Assembly: GCA_900540495.1 (NCBI GenBank) | Contig: UQGA01000004.1 | Coordinates: 1 to 64,000 of the forward strand | Length of the DNA: 64,000 nucleotides | Direction: 5' to 3' | Origin: an uncultured Eubacteriales bacterium | Lineage (GTDB): Bacteria; Bacillota; Clostridia; Christensenellales; CAG-138 | Shown here: one piece after another, positions 33,504-42,813 of the stretch | Layout: each line of letters starts with the position of its first letter | Numbering within the stretch: position 1 is the stretch's first letter | Position numbers and translations under genes: made by a program | The notes under the pieces: model-generated | What the model was told of the DNA's origin: nothing | What the model saw: only the letters and a program-made list of their open reading frames with translations | The model's database searches: none

Positions 33504-33839
33504 ATGGCAAAATTGGAATGTACGCTGCACGGCAATTTTGACGCGGTGCTGCAGACGCTGGAACAGGCGGTGCTCGGCCGCAGCGTTTCCGCCACATGCG
33601 AGGACGCGAGCGATATGACGATCGGCGGCTGCCGCTGCGCCGTGCGCGTGTACGAGCGATACAGCATGATCGGCAGCAACCGCGTCAGCCTGAATCTAAC
33701 GCTGCTGGGGGATGGGCAGCGCCTGCTGCTGAGCGCCATCACGTCCGGCGGCAGCCAGGCGGTGTTCTTCAAGATCAACACGTTTGGCGAGGAGGCGTTC
33801 CTCGACTGCATCCGGGACGCCGTGGCGGCGCTGCGCTGA
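33504..33839 (+). CDS. DUF6054 family protein
   Basis: 111 residues. The motifs CAVRVYERYSMIGSNRVSLN and AITSGGSQAVFFKINTFGEE match what I know of DUF6054 proteins of Clostridia, whose role is unknown. It has no signal peptide or membrane segment, so it is probably cytoplasmic. AAGGGGAAAGGC precedes the ATG. It lies 41 bp after the AEC transporter and a terminator follows. Confidence 0.8.
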   Translation: MAKLECTLHGNFDAVLQTLEQAVLGRSVSATCEDASDMTIGGCRCAVRVYERYSMIGSNRVSLNLTLLGDGQRLLLSAITSGGSQAVFFKINTFGEEAFLDCIRDAVAALR

Positions 33840-33847
33840 AGCGGCGC

Positions 33848-33876
33848 GCGGTTCCGCGAGCGTGGGACCGCTTTTC
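33848..33876 (+). terminator. Terminator after the DUF6054 gene
   Basis: Stem GCGGTTCC (33848-33855) with GGGACCGC (33864-33871, one G-T pair), tail TTTTCGG. Confidence 0.6.
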
Positions 33877-33981
33877 GGGCAACGGCCCCGCCCGGCGGCA
33901 TTTTCCGCGGCCCTGCCCGGCGCGGCCGGGTACGGAAACAGGCGTGCGCGAACGAAACAACGACTGCAAACGGAGGAAAAC

Positions 33982-35490
33982 ATGGCTTATTTTTATGACG
34001 AACCCTCGCATACCTTCAGCGAGTACCTGCTCATCCCCGGCTATTCGTCCAAGGACTGCATCCCGGCCAACGTGTCGCTGCGCACGCCGGTCACACGGTT
34101 CCGGCGGGGAGAGGAGAGCGCGATCACGATGAACATTCCGCTCGTATCCGCCGTCATGCAGGCGGTGTCGGACGACCGGATGGCCGTTGCGCTTGCGCGG
34201 GAGGGCGGCATCTCCTTCCTGTATGCGTCGCAGCCGATTGAACAGCAGGCGGAGATGGTGCGCCGGGTCAAGGGCTACAAGGCGGGGTTTGTGGCGAGCG
34301 ATTCCAACCTGCGCCCGGACGATACGCTGCAAGACGTGCTCTCGCTCAAGGCGCGCACGGGGCATTCGACCATGGCCGTCACCGAGGACGGCACGGCGAC
34401 CGGGCGGCTGGTGGGCATCGTCACAAGCCGCGATTACCGCGTGAGCCGCATGGCGCCGCAGACGCCGGTGCGCGCGTTCATGACGCCGTTTGATCGGCTC
34501 GTCTACGCCCGGGAGGGCACGACGCTCAAGGCCGCAAACGACATCATCTGGGAGCACAAGCTCAATGCGCTGCCGATCGTTTCCGCGGACGGGCGTCTCG
34601 TCGCGTTTGTCTTCCGCAAGGATTATGACGCGCATAAGGAAAACCCGCTCGAACTTCTGGATGCGCAGAAACGGTACATCGTGGGCGCGGGCATCAACAC
34701 GCGCGACTATGAGGCGCGCGTCCCGGCGCTGGTCGAAGCGGGCGCGGACGTGCTGTGCATCGATTCGTCCGAGGGCTATTCCGAGTGGCAGAAGGATACG
34801 CTCGCGTTCATCCGCGCGCGCTATGGCGAGACGGTCAGGGTCGGCGCGGGCAACGTCGTGGATCGGGAGGGGTTCCGCTTCCTGGCGGACGCGGGCGCAG
34901 ACTTTGTCAAGGTCGGCATCGGCGGCGGCTCCATCTGTATCACGCGCGAGACCAAGGGGATCGGCCGCGGGCAGGCGTCGGCGGTGATCGAGGTGGCGCG
35001 CGCGCGGGATGAGTATTTCGAGGAGACGGGGATCTATGTGCCCGTCTGTTCGGACGGCGGCATCGTACAGGACTATCATATCACGCTGGCGCTGGCCATG
35101 GGCGCAGACTTCTGCATGTTGGGGCGGTATTTCGCCCGCTTTGACGAGAGCCCGACCAGCCGCGTGCTCGTGGGCGGCAGTTATATGAAGGAGTATTGGG
35201 GCGAGGGCAGCGCCCGGGCGCGCAACTGGCAGCGGTACGATATGGGCGGCGCGCAGAAGCTCTCCTTTGTCGAGGGCGTTGATTCCTATGTCCCGTATGC
35301 GGGCAGCCTGTCCGAAAACGTGGCCGTTACGTTGAGCAAAATCCGTTCCACCATGTGCAACTGCGGCGCGTTGAGCATCCCGGCGCTGCGGCGCAATGCA
35401 CGGCTTACGCTCGTCTCGTCGGTCAGCATCGTGGAGGGCGGCGCGCACGACGTGCTGCTCAAGGATCGCACCGGCACGCCGGTCAAATAA
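33982..35490 (+). CDS. guaB: IMP dehydrogenase
   Basis: 502 residues. It oxidises IMP to XMP with NAD+, the committed step to guanine nucleotides. The catalytic Cys319 is in GGGSICITRE, with the mobile flap downstream (YMKEYWGEGSARARN). Two CBS domains (about residues 95-225) are inserted in the barrel. Good ribosome site (CGGAGG) before ATG 33982. The gene stands alone between terminators and converges with the second molybdenum hydroxylase operon. It draws on the same purine pool but in the synthetic direction. Confidence 0.94.
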   Translation: MAYFYDEPSHTFSEYLLIPGYSSKDCIPANVSLRTPVTRFRRGEESAITMNIPLVSAVMQAVSDDRMAVALAREGGISFLYASQPIEQQAEMVRRVKGYKAGFVASDSNLRPDDTLQDVLSLKARTGHSTMAVTEDGTATGRLVGIVTSRDYRVSRMAPQTPVRAFMTPFDRLVYAREGTTLKAANDIIWEHKLNALPIVSADGRLVAFVFRKDYDAHKENPLELLDAQKRYIVGAGINTRDYEARVPALVEAGADVLCIDSSEGYSEWQKDTLAFIRARYGETVRVGAGNVVDREGFRFLADAGADFVKVGIGGGSICITRETKGIGRGQASAVIEVARARDEYFEETGIYVPVCSDGGIVQDYHITLALAMGADFCMLGRYFARFDESPTSRVLVGGSYMKEYWGEGSARARNWQRYDMGGAQKLSFVEGVDSYVPYAGSLSENVAVTLSKIRSTMCNCGALSIPALRRNARLTLVSSVSIVEGGAHDVLLKDRTGTPVK

Positions 35491-35520
35491 AACCGCGGGG
35501 CGGCTTTGCAAGGGAAACGC

Positions 35521-35560
35521 GGAACCGCCGTCGCCTGCGGGGCGACGGCGGTTCCGTTTC
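35521..35560 (+). terminator. Terminator of guaB
   Basis: Perfect 15-bp stem GGAACCGCCGTCGCC (35521-35535) with its complement (35541-35555), loop TGCGG, tail GTTTCG. Confidence 0.75.
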
Positions 35561-35630
35561 GAATCCGGACGGGGTCCCGACCGGAAATTGCTTCGGGCGT
35601 CCTGTGATGGCCGGCGAACGGCATATGCAA

Positions 35631-35655
35631 GCGCGGCGGGCCATGCCCGCCGCGC
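35631..35655 (-). terminator. Hairpin after the molybdenum hydroxylase operon
   Basis: 11-bp stem GCGCGGCGGGC (35631-35641) with GCCCGCCGCGC (35645-35655) and a 3-nt loop, 14 bp after the stop. It has no T-tract on the minus strand, so it may stabilise the message end more than terminate. Confidence 0.5.
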
Positions 35656-35668
35656 TGCAGTTTTACGC

Positions 35669-37989
35669 TTATGCCTGTTCCCGCTGCTTCTTTTCGCGCA
35701 GCGCCGCAAGCACCACGTCGGGCGTGAGCGGCATGCGCAGGAAGCGGCAGCCAATGGCGTTGGCCACGGCGTTGGCGATGGCCGGCGCACCGGGGACCAT
35801 GACGATCTCGCCGATGCCGCGCGCGCCATAGGGGCCGGTCGGCTCCGGCTTTTCGACCGCCTCGACGATCAGTTCGGGCATGTCGTCGATGGTGGGGATC
35901 TTGTAGTCCACAAAGCTCGGATTGAGCACGCGGCCTTCCTTGAGCTTGAGTTCCTCGAACAGCGCGGTACCGAGCGCCTGCACCATGGCCCCCTCGGCCT
36001 GCCCCTCGTACATCTGCGGGTTGATGACCTTGCCCGCGTCGAATACGGAAACCATCTTGAGCACCTTGATGTTGCCCGTCTCGGTATCGACCTCGACCTC
36101 GGCGCCGTTGACGCCCATGCTCCAGAAGGCGACGGGCTTGGGCGAGAGGCCGGTCTTGACGTCGGCGGCGATGTTGTTCGGCACGGTGAACGAGCCGACG
36201 CCGATCATGGGGCCGCCGATGCCGCTCTGATCCGGCAGCGTGAGGCCGAGCGCGAACGTGCTGATGGGCTCCCTGATGTCGGGGTAGAACTTGCGGCGCA
36301 CGTACCCGTCCTCGAGGTACAGGTCGCTCTTCCAGGTGCCCATCTTGATCTGTGCCAGCTCCAGGATCTTGTTGCGCAGGTCCTCGGCGGCGAGCTTGGT
36401 CGCGTTGCCGGCGCAGTACGTGGAGCGGGAGGCGACGGTCTGCCACTCGTAGGGGGTGTGGTCGGTGTCGCCGGTGCGCACGGTGATCTTATCCGGGCTG
36501 ACGGTCAGCGTTTCGGCCGCGATCTGCGCCATGACGGTATCCGAGCCCTGGCCCATGTCGTGGCACGAGCAGAGCAGCACGAAGGTGCCGTCCTCGTTCA
36601 TGCGGATGATGACGGAACTCGCCACGTCCGTCGGCATGGAGGGCGCCTTCCAGCCGCCGGCAAGGCCCTTGCCGCGCAGCTTGGTCGGGCTGCCGGAGGG
36701 CTCGCACGGCTTGTCGTATTCGAGCAGCTCGGCGGCGCGCTCCAGGCACTCCTGATAGCCGGCAACCTCGATGGTCTGGCCGGTCGCGGAGATGCCGCCC
36801 TCGCGGATGCCGTTGATACGGCGCACATCGAGCGGAGAAATACCCATCTCGGCGGCGATCATATCGATGTTCTGCTCGATGGCGAAGTGGATTTCGCTCA
36901 TGCCGAAGCCGCGGTACGGGCCGCCGACGGGATGGTTGGTGTAGACGCAGTAGCTGTCCGTGCTGATGTTCTCGATGTCGTACGGACCGACGCAGCCCCA
37001 ACCGGCCGCCTTGACGATGTTGACGCCGTACTCGGTGTAGGCGCCGCCGTCCCAGGCGAGCGTGTTCTTGGAGCCGATGATCTTGCCGTCCTTGCGTACG
37101 GCGGTCTGGATGCGGATGTGCAGGCCCTGCCGCACGTAGGCGTACTGGAACTCGTCCTCGCGCGTGTAGGTCAGCTTGACGGGCCGGCCGGGGCAGCGCA
37201 TGGCCAGCGGGATGACGATGCCTTCGAGCGTGGTGCCGGCCTTGCAGCCGAACCCGCCGCCCACCGCCTTGCTGATGACGCGGATCTTGTTCAGCGGGAA
37301 CCCGAAGGTTTCCGCCAGCGCCCGGCGCACGGCGAACGGGGACTGGCAGGCCGCCCAGATGGTCAGCTCGCCGTCCGGCATGTACTGCGCGGTGCAGGCA
37401 TGCGGCTCGATCGGCACGTGCTGCACGTGCGGAATATAGAAGCTGTGGTCGAACACCCGGTCCGCCTCGGCAAACGCACGGTCGGCGTCGCCCTTGCGCA
37501 GGACGTAGTGGTGCGAGATGTTCGTCCCCTTTTCGGGGTAGAAGATCGGCAGCACCTTATAGGTGTGCAGATCGGGATGGATCAGCGGCGCGTCGGGCTT
37601 CATGCCGTCGAGGGAGTCGAACACGGCGGGCAGCTCCTCATAGGACACTTCGATCAGCTCGCAGGCCTTTTCGGCCAGCTCCGGGCTTTCCGCCGCGACG
37701 GCGGCTACCGGTTCGCCGCGGAACTTGGCGGTGCCGACGGCGAGGAAGTTTTTGTCCTCGAGGTAGAGGCCGGTGCGCTTTTTGTAGTAGTCGCCGGTGA
37801 TGACGCAGCGAACGCCCTCAAGCGCCTCCGCCTTCGAGGTATCGATGGAGAGGATCTTTGCATGTGCATACGGGCTGCGCTTGACCTGCGCGTACAGCGG
37901 GCGCGAAAAGCGGATATCATCCGCAAACTGCGCCGTGCCCGTGACCTTTTTTACGGCGTCAAGCCGTTCTACGGATTGACCGACAACCT

Positions 37990-37993
<4 letters not shown>
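35669..37993 (-). CDS. Xanthine dehydrogenase family Mo-binding subunit
   Basis: 774-residue molybdopterin-binding large subunit. It has the GGGFGCKAG loop (residues about 250) that contacts the cofactor, GGPYRGFGMSE and the catalytic Glu in GARGIGEIVMVP near the C-terminus. With the next two genes it forms a three-subunit hydroxylase (Mo, [2Fe-2S], FAD) of the xanthine or nicotinate dehydrogenase type. The adjacent MocA implies a cytosine-dinucleotide form of the cofactor. Last of five genes, it overlaps the [2Fe-2S] gene by 4 bp (ATGA). Purine substrate is likely but not proven. Confidence 0.88.
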
Positions 37994-38466
<473 letters not shown>

Positions 38467-38479
38467 GATGGCCACCTCC

Positions 38480-39310
38480 TTATGCCAGCTTGCCGAGCGC
38501 GTCGCGCACGATATAGGAAACCATGTCGAGCCGGTACTGCCGGTCGGCGCGCACGTCGTCGATCGGGCTGACCTCGGTCGCGGCGAGCGCCGCCGCCTCC
38601 GCGATCAACGCCTTGTCGAGCTTCTTGCCCGCCAGCAGCGCTTCGGTCTTGGGCAGGCGCAGCGGCGTGGGTGCGACGGAACCCATCGCCACGCGATAGT
38701 CGTCCCCGACGCGGAGCACCGTGCCGCACACGGTGGAAAGATCGACCTGACTGCGGCGCGAGATCTTGTAGAACTCGCCCTGGGCCGTCACGAACGGGAC
38801 GCGGATGCCGGTGACGATCTCGCCCTCCTTCAGATCCACCTTGCGCACGAAGAGGATAAAATCGCGGATGGGCACCTCGCGGCGACCGTCCGGACCGGCG
38901 ATTTCCACGATGGCGTCGTAGCAGTACAGCGGGGTTGCGGTGTCGGCCAGCGGCGAGGCGTTGACGATGTTTCCGATGCAGGTGGCGCGGTTGCGCACCT
39001 GCTTGCTGCCGACGGAGGCGGCCGCCTTGGCCAGCGTGGGGTAGCGTTTGCGCACCTCATCGTTGGCGGCGATCTCGTTCATCTTTGCCAGGGCCCCGAT
39101 GCGCAGACCGTCCGACTCGGAAAACGTGATGCCGTCAAGGCCGGGGATGCCCTTGAGGTCGATTACGTAGTCGGGTTGCAGCAGACGGTCGCGCATGCGG
39201 ACGACGATATCCGTCGCCCCCGCCATCAGGACAGCGGCGGCACCGTACTGCTTTTTTTGGGCGATGGCTTCCTCCAACGTCTGGGGAAGCAGGTACTCAA
39301 ATGCTTTCAA
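38480..39310 (-). CDS. Molybdenum hydroxylase FAD-binding subunit
   Basis: 276 residues of the FAD_binding_5 plus CO_deh_flav_C type. The FAD-binding AGATDIVVRMRD and the RNRATCIGNIVNASPLAD segments are clear. It hands electrons from the iron-sulfur clusters to NAD+ or another acceptor. The start is TTG 39310 with AAGGAGA upstream; the longer frame would begin inside that ribosome site. The gap upstream (39311-39381) holds a TTGACG hexamer on the minus strand, so a secondary promoter is possible. Confidence 0.92.
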   Translation of the reverse strand: MKAFEYLLPQTLEEAIAQKKQYGAAAVLMAGATDIVVRMRDRLLQPDYVIDLKGIPGLDGITFSESDGLRIGALAKMNEIAANDEVRKRYPTLAKAAASVGSKQVRNRATCIGNIVNASPLADTATPLYCYDAIVEIAGPDGRREVPIRDFILFVRKVDLKEGEIVTGIRVPFVTAQGEFYKISRRSQVDLSTVCGTVLRVGDDYRVAMGSVAPTPLRLPKTEALLAGKKLDKALIAEAAALAATEVSPIDDVRADRQYRLDMVSYIVRDALGKLA

Positions 39311-39381
39311 GGTCGTTCTCCTTTCCAATAGATAATTTAGTCAGGCCCGTCAAGAGCCCGGATGCCTTGTTGTACGGGCGA

Positions 39382-40305
39382 TCAGCCCTGTGTGGAAAAT
39401 TCGCGCTGCAAAAGCCGGTTTGCTTCGCGCTCCAGCTCCTGCGCGAGACGGGAAAAACTATCCGCAAGCGCGAGCGCCTCCGGCGTCAGTTCGCTGCCGC
39501 CGCCTGCGGCGCCGCCGAGCTTGCGGATCAGCAGCGGTACGCCGAGGGCTTCTTCCGCCTTGCCGAGCATGATCCACGCGCGGCTGTACGCGATCTGCAT
39601 CTCCATACAGGCGGCGCGCAGGGAACCGGTTTCCCCGATGGTGCGGAGCAGGCGGATGAGCTCCTCGTTGAGCAGGAAGCCGCCATAGCGCAACGAGAGG
39701 TCGACATGCGCCGCCGCCGGTATGGCCGGGAGATGGGACGCCTGCGCCGCCGCCAGCTTTTCCGCCGTGTTGACCGAGAGCAGCACCCCGCTGTCGTCCA
39801 CGGGTACGCGGGTGACCTGCGCCGCATGTTCCAGCATGAACCCGCGCAGCCCGCGCGGCCCGTCGTAACCGAGCAGCGCGTCGAAGCATTCGCGGCGCAC
39901 CAGAATCGGATGCCCGAGTCGGTGCCCGTGCTGGGGCCCGGCGATGGGCGTGGGAGCATCCAGCAGCGCCCTCAGGGTATCCGGATGCAGATACGGAACG
40001 TCGCCCGGCACGATCAGGACCGCATCGGTTTGCATCAATGCGTCCATGCCGAGCCGAATGGAGTCGATCAGGCGCGTTGTCGCATAGCGCCGGTTGCGGA
40101 TGCAGAGCACGCTGCTGTGCGCCAGATGCCGCTCCAGCAGTGCCGCATGATAACCCGTTACGACGACGATCGGATCGACGCCGAGCTGTTTGAACACGCG
40201 GATCTGCCGCTTGATGATGGAAGTGCCGCCCACCTTGGCCAGCGGCAGGAACTGTTCCAGCTCCGCCGGTACGCCGGCGGCGGCGATCAGCGCGCCGCAA
40301 CGCAT
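39382..40305 (-). CDS. MobA-like nucleotidyltransferase fused to a ModE-like DNA-binding domain
   Basis: 307 residues. Residues 1-200 match the MobA/MocA fold (LIAAAG, VVVTGYHAALL, LIVPGDVPYL). The signature G-x-S-x-R-M-G loop is replaced by AAGVPAELEQFLPLAKV, so catalysis is doubtful. Residues about 215-290 resemble the ModE winged helix (ETGSLRAACMEMQIAYSRAW, then GGAAGGGSELT). ModE binds DNA in response to molybdate. The fusion suggests a regulator that senses a nucleotide or pterin through the MobA-like part and controls molybdenum hydroxylase genes. It abuts mocA with no gap (TAG then ATG). The role is inferred. Confidence 0.75.
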   Translation of the reverse strand: MRCGALIAAAGVPAELEQFLPLAKVGGTSIIKRQIRVFKQLGVDPIVVVTGYHAALLERHLAHSSVLCIRNRRYATTRLIDSIRLGMDALMQTDAVLIVPGDVPYLHPDTLRALLDAPTPIAGPQHGHRLGHPILVRRECFDALLGYDGPRGLRGFMLEHAAQVTRVPVDDSGVLLSVNTAEKLAAAQASHLPAIPAAAHVDLSLRYGGFLLNEELIRLLRTIGETGSLRAACMEMQIAYSRAWIMLGKAEEALGVPLLIRKLGGAAGGGSELTPEALALADSFSRLAQELEREANRLLQREFSTQG

Positions 40306-40914
40306 CTATCGTTCCTCCTGCAGGTGTTGGAGCAATCTTTGATAATCGTCCGGGGTATCCACATCGATGGCGCAACCCTCGTCGTCCGTCGCCACATAGG
40401 CGATGTTGCCGTTCATTTCGCGGAATGCGCCGCGTAGCCCGTCCCCGCCCGCATAGCCGGTGACGGCGCCAAAACAACGGCGGCGCAGCAGCGGCGGGTG
40501 GAGCCGCCGCATGTTGCGGCTGGGGAATACGAGATCCGCATCCGTCCGCTCCATGCAGCGCAGGAGCTGGGGCAGGAGCGACGGCGGAATGGCCGGCATA
40601 TCCACGGGGAGCAGAAAAACCGCCTCCGCATCCGTATGGGACGCGATGTAGTCGATCCCAAGCCGGATCGAGGCGAACATATCCGCCGTTTCATAGGCGG
40701 CGTTGTATAAAAAGTGAACGTGCGTAGGCCGGAGCGCCTGCACAATCTGTTCGGCATAGCCACCGATGACGACGTAGATTTCGGAAATGCCTGCCTGGGA
40801 AAAAGTGGAAACCGTGCGCTCGATCATGGGCCTGCCATCGACCGGCAGAAGTGCCTTGCATTGCCCCATCCGTCTGGACATCCCGGCTGCTGCGATCAGA
40901 CCGACTGCATACAT
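40306..40914 (-). CDS. mocA: Molybdenum cofactor cytidylyltransferase (MocA-like)
   Basis: 202 residues with the intact signature LIAAAGMSRRMGQCKALLPV at the N-terminus, VIGGYAEQI and the metal-binding LLPVDMPAI. MocA adds CMP to molybdopterin to give the form used by xanthine dehydrogenase-type enzymes. It is the first gene of the five-gene operon. The frame is open further upstream, but ATG 40914 follows GGGGG and lies just after the promoter. Contrast with the fused paralogue downstream, whose signature is lost. Confidence 0.88.
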   Translation of the reverse strand: MYAVGLIAAAGMSRRMGQCKALLPVDGRPMIERTVSTFSQAGISEIYVVIGGYAEQIVQALRPTHVHFLYNAAYETADMFASIRLGIDYIASHTDAEAVFLLPVDMPAIPPSLLPQLLRCMERTDADLVFPSRNMRRLHPPLLRRRCFGAVTGYAGGDGLRGAFREMNGNIAYVATDDEGCAIDVDTPDDYQRLLQHLQEER

Positions 40915-40945
40915 GGATGTGTACCCCCGGATGTCGTATGTAATT

Positions 40946-40974
40946 AGTTTGCAGGATTTGCGTGCAAATGTCAA
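40946..40974 (-). promoter_or_regulatory. Promoter of the mocA-hydroxylase operon with an inverted repeat in the spacer
   Basis: On the minus strand a perfect TTGACA (40974-40969), 17 bp, weak -10 CAAACT (40951-40946). The spacer contains TTTGC-AC-GCAAA (5-bp arms, 2-nt centre) followed by CTGCAAACT, resembling TGCAAAC elements near the ssnA promoter. A regulator bound here would block or recruit polymerase. Confidence 0.45.
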
Positions 40975-41044
40975 TGCCGTTATTTTATAAATTGAATATT
41001 GAAATCCCCGCAAACGGGAGTTTTTCGTCACCGGAATGCCGATC

Positions 41045-41102
41045 GTGAAAAAAATCGCAAAACCGGCGCAAAAATTTGCGGACAAAACAAGGTGCGCGCC
41101 GG
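41045..41102 (-). terminator. Terminator after the hypothetical gene 41103-41450
   Basis: On the minus strand CCGGCGC (41102-41096) pairs with GCGCCGG (41069-41063). Inside are GCAAA and TTTGC arms. The tail is TTTTGCGATTTTTTT. Confidence 0.7.
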
Positions 41103-41450
41103 TCAAAATACGGGCACGCTGTCGATCGGGCAGTTCCAGCTGTTGCGGACGCGATGGTGTTCCAGCCCCGCATAAAAGGCGTTTTCGCGCACGCGCATGA
41201 CGCATTTGGGCGACGCGCGGAACGTCCCGTCCGGTTCGACCGCCGTAAAGACGAGCAGCAGCGCCTCCTCCCGGCCGGATGGTTCGCGCACGCGCACAAA
41301 CACCATCACGCGGCCGTAGGCGTCCCGCTCCAGCTCCGCAACCTCCGGGAAGGCCAGCGCGCCGGTATCGGCGCCGTACAGGGCGCGCACCAGCGTTTCC
41401 GTCGCCTGCCGCACGTTGGCGGCGGCCTCGCATCCACCATGGGTCAGCAT
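41103..41450 (-). CDS. Hypothetical protein
   Basis: 115 residues, no recognised family. It has two beta-rich stretches (AYGRVMVFVRVREP, EALLLVFTAVEPDG) and no signal peptide or membrane segment. ATG 41450 is 7 bases after AAGGAGGA; a neighbouring ATG at 41456 is too close to that site. The frame stays open another 290 bases upstream, but that part is low-complexity and not credible. A good ribosome site and terminator support a real gene. Confidence 0.6.
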   Translation of the reverse strand: MLTHGGCEAAANVRQATETLVRALYGADTGALAFPEVAELERDAYGRVMVFVRVREPSGREEALLLVFTAVEPDGTFRASPKCVMRVRENAFYAGLEHHRVRNSWNCPIDSVPVF

Positions 41451-42071
41451 CGGCATTCCTCCTTTTTCGTTGTCCGTCCCCGCCGCCACTTCGGCGGCGC
41501 GCATAAGCCCCTGCCCGGCGTAGCCGTACATCCTGCGCCCTGCGCCCGCCTGCGGCCGTTCGCCGCGCGGCGGGGCGGAGCGGCGCGACCCGGCGGAGGG
41601 GCGAAGCGGCGCGACCCAGCGGCGGGCAATGGTACGGGTTCCGTTTTCGGCAGGGCGGTGTCCCTGCGGCGCGCATACGCCCTGCCCGGCGCAAGCTGCG
41701 ACGGCCGGACAGGCCGCCGTGTTGCCGGCTTTGTTTTGCAACCATCATACCGCAAAACCGGCCGCCGGTAAAGCCGTGTTTTCCATCCGGCCGTCGATCC
41801 TTCCCGCCGGGGCCGGCGAAAGCCGGATGCAATGCCGTCGATAGCGGCCGTCCCTCCGCGCCCGGGCCGTTCCATCGGGCGTGGGCGGGTGCCGTTCACG
41901 CCCGGCGGCGCGTCCCCGAGCCGGCCGTTTTCGTCCGCCATGGCCGGCGGCGCGGCTGGGGCCCATGCGCTTTGTTCCCGTTTTTGTTCCCGCCCTCAAT
42001 CGAGCGCACCCTGAAGGAGGCGCGCGCCGGCGGAACCGCATAGAGCGCGCCGGCGGGGGCAAGCTAACGGT
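41451..42071. other. Gene-free GC-rich region with short direct repeats
   Basis: No credible gene in 620 bp. A 26-bp tandem pair lies at 41572-41597 and 41598-41623 (three mismatches), and another about 26-bp sequence (GCGGCGCGCATA...TGCCCGGCG) occurs at 41494-41520 and 41666-41691. The region may be what remains of a deleted part of the polysaccharide locus that follows. Confidence 0.5.
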
Positions 42072-42812
42072 ATGCGCGAATGGATGGCACTTGTAGCGGC
42101 GGATCTCAGCGGGCGGCTGCGCGGGTATGCAGCGTCGTTTCTCGGCGACGCGGTGCAGGCGGCCGTCTGCCTCTTCCTGTTTGCCGCCGTTTCTCCGCTG
42201 GGCGCGCAGCAGGGCGCACCATATGCGGTATGGCTGCTGGCCGGGCTGGCGCCGTGGTTTTATTACGAAAACGCGCTGCTTGCCAGCGCCAACGCCTATT
42301 TTGTCTATGCGCCGCTCGTGCGGCGGAACCTGTGCCGCAGCGCGCTCGTGCCGCCGGCCCGCGTGGCGGCGGCATTCGTGCTCGCCGCGCCCTGGCTGCT
42401 GGCGGCGGCGGTGGCGGCGGCAGCGACAAACTGCCTGTCGCCGCGCTGGTTCCTGTTGCCGTACTGCCTGCTGTGCGGCATGTTGCAGGGGGTGGCGGAG
42501 GGTTATTTTGCGGCGATGTTTGCGCCGTTTTTCGGCAGGTTTGTAGCGCACGGGATGCGGCTGACGCTGTCGCTCTTCTTCTGGTTCGCGCCCGTGGCTT
42601 GGCCGGCCGGGCGGCTGTTTGGCGCAGGGGCGGCGCAATGGCTCTCGCCCATCGGGTACGTGGTGGACGCCACGCGCGCCTGCCTGATCGCGGGCGCCAG
42701 TTTCCCGGCATGGAACCGCACGCTGTGGTTTCTCTGCCTGATGGCGGGGCTGGCCGTCGCGGGTGCGGTAGGCTGCAGCCGCCTGCACGAGCCGTATCGG
42801 GAGGTGCTCTGA
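42072..42812 (+). CDS. ABC-2 type polysaccharide export permease-like protein
   Basis: 246 residues with about six hydrophobic segments. It resembles RfbA/Wzm permeases that export polysaccharide chains (GLAPWFYYENALL, FFWFAPVAWPAGRLF, WLSPIGYVVDATRACLI). The partner ATPase (Wzt) is not in the window. It starts at an ATG with no strong ribosome site (AAGCTAACGGT). A glycosyltransferase gene follows 1 bp later, so both belong to a surface polysaccharide unit that looks incomplete. Confidence 0.75.
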   Translation: MREWMALVAADLSGRLRGYAASFLGDAVQAAVCLFLFAAVSPLGAQQGAPYAVWLLAGLAPWFYYENALLASANAYFVYAPLVRRNLCRSALVPPARVAAAFVLAAPWLLAAAVAAAATNCLSPRWFLLPYCLLCGMLQGVAEGYFAAMFAPFFGRFVAHGMRLTLSLFFWFAPVAWPAGRLFGAGAAQWLSPIGYVVDATRACLIAGASFPAWNRTLWFLCLMAGLAVAGAVGCSRLHEPYREVL

Positions 42813-42813
42813 C

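Noticed and set aside
41067..41080. CGCAAA-AA-TTTGCG inverted repeat considered as an operator for the mocA operon
   Set aside because: It lies inside the stem of the terminator of the 41103-41450 gene, which explains it.
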